From contig NZ_CP053908.1 of the NCBI RefSeq assembly GCF_013256625.1, positions 2,170,001 through 2,234,000 of the forward strand: DNA of 64,000 nucleotides, in the 5' to 3' direction. A program made the translations under genes and the position numbers. Shown piece by piece: positions 61,870 to 64,000 of this stretch. The first letter of the stretch is position 1. Each line of letters begins with the position of its first letter. The notes below the pieces were generated by a model that saw only the letters and a program-made list of their open reading frames with translations, was not told the DNA's origin and searched no databases. Source of the stretch: Hymenobacter sp. BRD128. GTDB lineage: Bacteria > Bacteroidota > Bacteroidia > Cytophagales > Hymenobacteraceae.

Positions 61870-61877
61870 GACCTTTG
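61870..61877 (+). promoter_or_regulatory. -7 box GACCTTTG of rlmD
   Basis: One base from TAnnTTTG, 20 bases before the ATG at 61898. Confidence 0.5.
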
Positions 61878-61897
61878 TCTTTCCCTAGTCAGAAATT

Positions 61898-63325
61898 ATG
61901 CCCAGCAAAGCCACCAAACTCGCCAACTCTATCCCGCCCGAAGCCCTCCTCAACGTCGAAATCCAGGATATGGTGGCCGAAGGCAAATGCCTGGTTCGAA
62001 TAAATAACCTCGTCGTTTTCGTGAACCAAGTGGCCCCCGGCGACGTGGTGGATTTGCGCATCAGCAAGGCCCACAAGCGGTTTATGGAGGCCACGCCCAC
62101 CAAGTACCACAAGTACTCCGAGCTGCGCACCGAGCCGTTTTGCCAGCACTTTGGTACCTGCGGCGGCTGCAAGTGGCAGCACATCAGCTACGACGCCCAG
62201 CTCAACTACAAGCACCAGCAGGTAGAAGACACCATGCTGCGCATCGGCAAGGTTGAGATTCCCGAAGTACGCCGCATCCTGGCCTCGCCCGAGCGCAAGT
62301 ACTACCGCAACAAGCTCGAATACACGTTCAGCTTCATGGGCTGGCTCACCGAAGAGCAGATTAAGGACGAAACCGCGCAGTACGACCGCCGGGTGCTGGG
62401 CTTCCACACGCCGGGCCGCTTCGACAAGATTATCGACGTGGAGCACTGCCACTTGCAGCCCGAGCCGAGCAACGAAATCCGCCTCTTCATCCGCGACTAT
62501 GCCCGCGAGAACATGCTGCGTTTCGGCAACATCATCAAGCAAACCGGGCTGCTGCGCAACCTCATCATCCGCACCGCCGAGAGCACCGGCGAAACGATGG
62601 TGATTCTGCAATGCTACCGCCAGCACCAGGCCATCGAGCCGCTGCTCGATGCGGTGTACGCGAAGTTTCCGCAGATTACCTCGCTCAACTACGTGCTCAA
62701 CGACAAGGGCAACGAGACCTTCCACGACCTCGAAGTGGTGTGCTACAAGGGCAAGCCCTACATCGAGGAGGAGATGGAAGGCCTGCGCTTCCGCATCGGC
62801 TCCAAGTCGTTTTACCAAACCAACTCGGCCGGCGCCTACAACCTCTACAAGGTGGCCCGCGAGTTTGCCGAAATCAAGCCTACCGACCTCGTGTACGACC
62901 TCTACACCGGCGCCGGCACCATCGCCAACTTCGTGGCGCGCCAGGCCGCTAGGGTCGTCGGCGTGGAGTACGTGGAGCAGGCCGTGCTCGACGCCCGCGT
63001 GAACTCGGAAATCAACGGCTTGACCAACACCGAGTTTTTCGCCGGCGATATGAAGGATATGCTTACCGAGGCCTTCACCAGCCACCACGGCCACCCCGAC
63101 GTCATCATCACCGACCCGCCCCGCGCCGGCATGCACGAAGATGTGGTGAAGCGCCTCGTGGAGCTGCGCGCCCCCCGCGTCGTCTACATCAGCTGCAACC
63201 CCGCCACCCAGGCGCGGGATTTAGAATTGCTCGACGAGGTATATAAAGTGACCCGTGTGCAGCCGGTGGATATGTTCCCGCACACCCACCACGTGGAGAA
63301 TGTGGTGCTGCTGGAGTTGAAGTAA
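61898..63325 (+). CDS. rlmD: 23S rRNA (uracil-C5)-methyltransferase RlmD/RumA-type
   Basis: 475 residues. A TRAM RNA-binding domain comes first (INNLVVFVNQVAPGDVVDLR), then an iron-sulfur cysteine set (CQHFGTCGGCKWQHI plus a later Cys). The methyltransferase fold has YDLYTGAGTIANFVA and ITDPPRAGMHEDVV, and VYISCNPATQARDL carries the catalytic Cys. In E. coli RlmD makes m5U1939 in 23S rRNA; other RumA-type enzymes make other m5U sites, so the exact base is not certain. Confidence 0.92.
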   Translation: MPSKATKLANSIPPEALLNVEIQDMVAEGKCLVRINNLVVFVNQVAPGDVVDLRISKAHKRFMEATPTKYHKYSELRTEPFCQHFGTCGGCKWQHISYDAQLNYKHQQVEDTMLRIGKVEIPEVRRILASPERKYYRNKLEYTFSFMGWLTEEQIKDETAQYDRRVLGFHTPGRFDKIIDVEHCHLQPEPSNEIRLFIRDYARENMLRFGNIIKQTGLLRNLIIRTAESTGETMVILQCYRQHQAIEPLLDAVYAKFPQITSLNYVLNDKGNETFHDLEVVCYKGKPYIEEEMEGLRFRIGSKSFYQTNSAGAYNLYKVAREFAEIKPTDLVYDLYTGAGTIANFVARQAARVVGVEYVEQAVLDARVNSEINGLTNTEFFAGDMKDMLTEAFTSHHGHPDVIITDPPRAGMHEDVVKRLVELRAPRVVYISCNPATQARDLELLDEVYKVTRVQPVDMFPHTHHVENVVLLELK

Positions 63326-63341
63326 GCTTTTTACTTGGAAA

Positions 63342-63704
63342 ATGGGACTCGATATTAGCCTAGTCAGGATTACTGCTCATGAAGTAGACGATAACAATTT
63401 CCTTCTTGCAGAAGAATCGCCTGAGCTATTTTCTCTTTTTCAGAGCTACATCCGCAAAAAACATTTCGTTTTTTCTGATGAGGAGTTTGATGCGGAAGTA
63501 TACTTCTACGCTGAGCTTGCATATCAACGAAAGGGAGTGATACCTACTTTCTACACGGACTTCACTAATGATGTATGCTTGACTAAGCAAAGCCAAGTTG
63601 CACACATGTTGACTTATATCGATGCGAAACACAAAACTGATTTTGACACCTGTTTTGTGAAACAATTCAAAGAAGGTCAAACAGTTATCATTATTGGGTG
63701 GTAA
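63342..63704 (+). CDS. Hypothetical protein, AT-rich
   Basis: 120 residues. LDISLVRITAHEVDDNNFLL, YFYAELAYQRKGVIPTFYTD, then FVKQFKEGQTVIIIGW. No family recognised. Base use is lower in G+C than the neighbours, so it may be a recent arrival. It follows rlmD by 16 bases and may be co-transcribed with it. Confidence 0.7.
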   Translation: MGLDISLVRITAHEVDDNNFLLAEESPELFSLFQSYIRKKHFVFSDEEFDAEVYFYAELAYQRKGVIPTFYTDFTNDVCLTKQSQVAHMLTYIDAKHKTDFDTCFVKQFKEGQTVIIIGW

Positions 63705-63718
63705 ACTTCTCTACACAA

Positions 63719-64000
63719 ATGGACTACTTCAACGACCCCGAGCTAAACGGCAAGTACCTAGGTACGATTACCAAGGATTTTGCCACCGCCTCCGACACCA
63801 TTAAGGAAGCCTCCTACCAAATCCGCAAGCGCGAGATTTCGCAGTATCCGGTATTCGTGTTTGCCCGGCAGGCGGTGCAGCTCGGCAGCCTGCTCATCAA
63901 CGCCGACGAGCAGGACTTGCAGTGGCACGTCTTCGCTAGCTACCTTGAAATACTAGCCCAGCAAGGCATCGTGGACCCCGAGAAAATCGAAGATTTCATC
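63719..64000 (+). CDS. Conserved hypothetical, start only (cut by the right edge)
   Basis: 94 codons are visible from the ATG at 63719 with no stop: MDYFNDPELNGKYLGTITKD, then YQIRKREISQYPVFVFARQA, and later LQWHVFASYLEILAQQGIVD. Regular, hydrophilic and helical. I cannot name the family. It follows the AT-rich gene by 14 bases. Confidence 0.75.
   Translation, partial: MDYFNDPELNGKYLGTITKDFATASDTIKEASYQIRKREISQYPVFVFARQAVQLGSLLINADEQDLQWHVFASYLEILAQQGIVDPEKIEDFI

Noticed and set aside
61889..63136. 415-codon minus-strand frame across rlmD
   Set aside because: Antisense shadow of RlmD, whose cysteines and catalytic motifs are on the plus strand.
1..64000. CRISPR arrays, prophage, complete insertion sequence, integrase att sites
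   Set aside because: I looked for regularly spaced repeats, transposase motifs and phage structural genes and saw none.

Overview
The window looks like chromosomal DNA of a G+C-rich member of the Bacteroidota, most likely Hymenobacter or a close relative. The reasons are type IX secretion sorting domains of both kinds (type A at the end of the 55.0-57.3 kb gene, type B/CHU_C at the end of the 57.4-61.7 kb gene), Bacteroidota-type -7 promoter boxes (TAnnTTTG), few clear Shine-Dalgarno sites, and protein families such as GEVED, DACNV and TIGR02757. Assignment to genus is inference from overall character, not from a marker gene.

Layout. 0-1.1 kb: end of an ABC exporter and an ExbD-like membrane protein. 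1.1-1.7 kb: decayed remains of an NCS1 permease and a Uma2-type nuclease. 1.7-12.9 kb: GH3-like enzyme, OsmC, PH-like membrane protein, phosphohexomutase, LexA-like repressor, RecQ (with a broken DUF559 nuclease reading in frame into it), esterase lipoprotein, THUMP methyltransferase. 13.0-14.2 kb: a small AT-rich insert with an AbiJ-NTD4-type abortive-infection candidate. 14.3-18.1 kb: sugar transporter, lipoprotein, KptA, MurB. 18.4-24.7 kb: a light-signalling block: heme oxygenase, bacteriophytochrome, response regulator, REC-histidine kinase, then a DACNV (DisA-like) protein and a SpoIIAA-like protein. 24.8-35.6 kb: alginate lyase, MutS2, TIGR02757, LysM protein, KdsB, CCA-adding enzyme, a decayed GH28, TsaC/Sua5, methylmalonyl-CoA epimerase. 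35.8-38.0 kb: iscS-iscU-iscA. 38.1-49.5 kb: multi-PAS kinase, MurI, GDSL esterase divergent from a YbbA/YbbP-like ABC system, heptose kinase, HemE. 49.5-51.4 kb: largely gene-poor, with tRNA-Lys. 51.6-64.0 kb: BatE-like protein, porin, SDR, two giant secreted proteins, RlmD and two small genes, the last cut by the window edge.

Themes. (1) Many genes have the -7 promoter box only 4-5 bases before the ATG, so their mRNAs should be leaderless or nearly so. (2) Intergenic spacers carry at least seven different long inverted-repeat elements, some containing terminators, and one supplies the last codons and stop of a gene. (3) Three genes, one of them twice, are each restored by adding one base to a G or C run; this looks like homopolymer under-calling, with phase variation at a G7 tract as the alternative. 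(4) Gene remnants are common (NCS1, Uma2, DUF559, GH28, alpha/beta hydrolase).

No CRISPR array, prophage or complete insertion sequence was seen. The best candidates for less-described biology are the phytochrome block with its DACNV neighbour, the AbiJ-NTD4 gene, and the leaderless promoter/start architecture.
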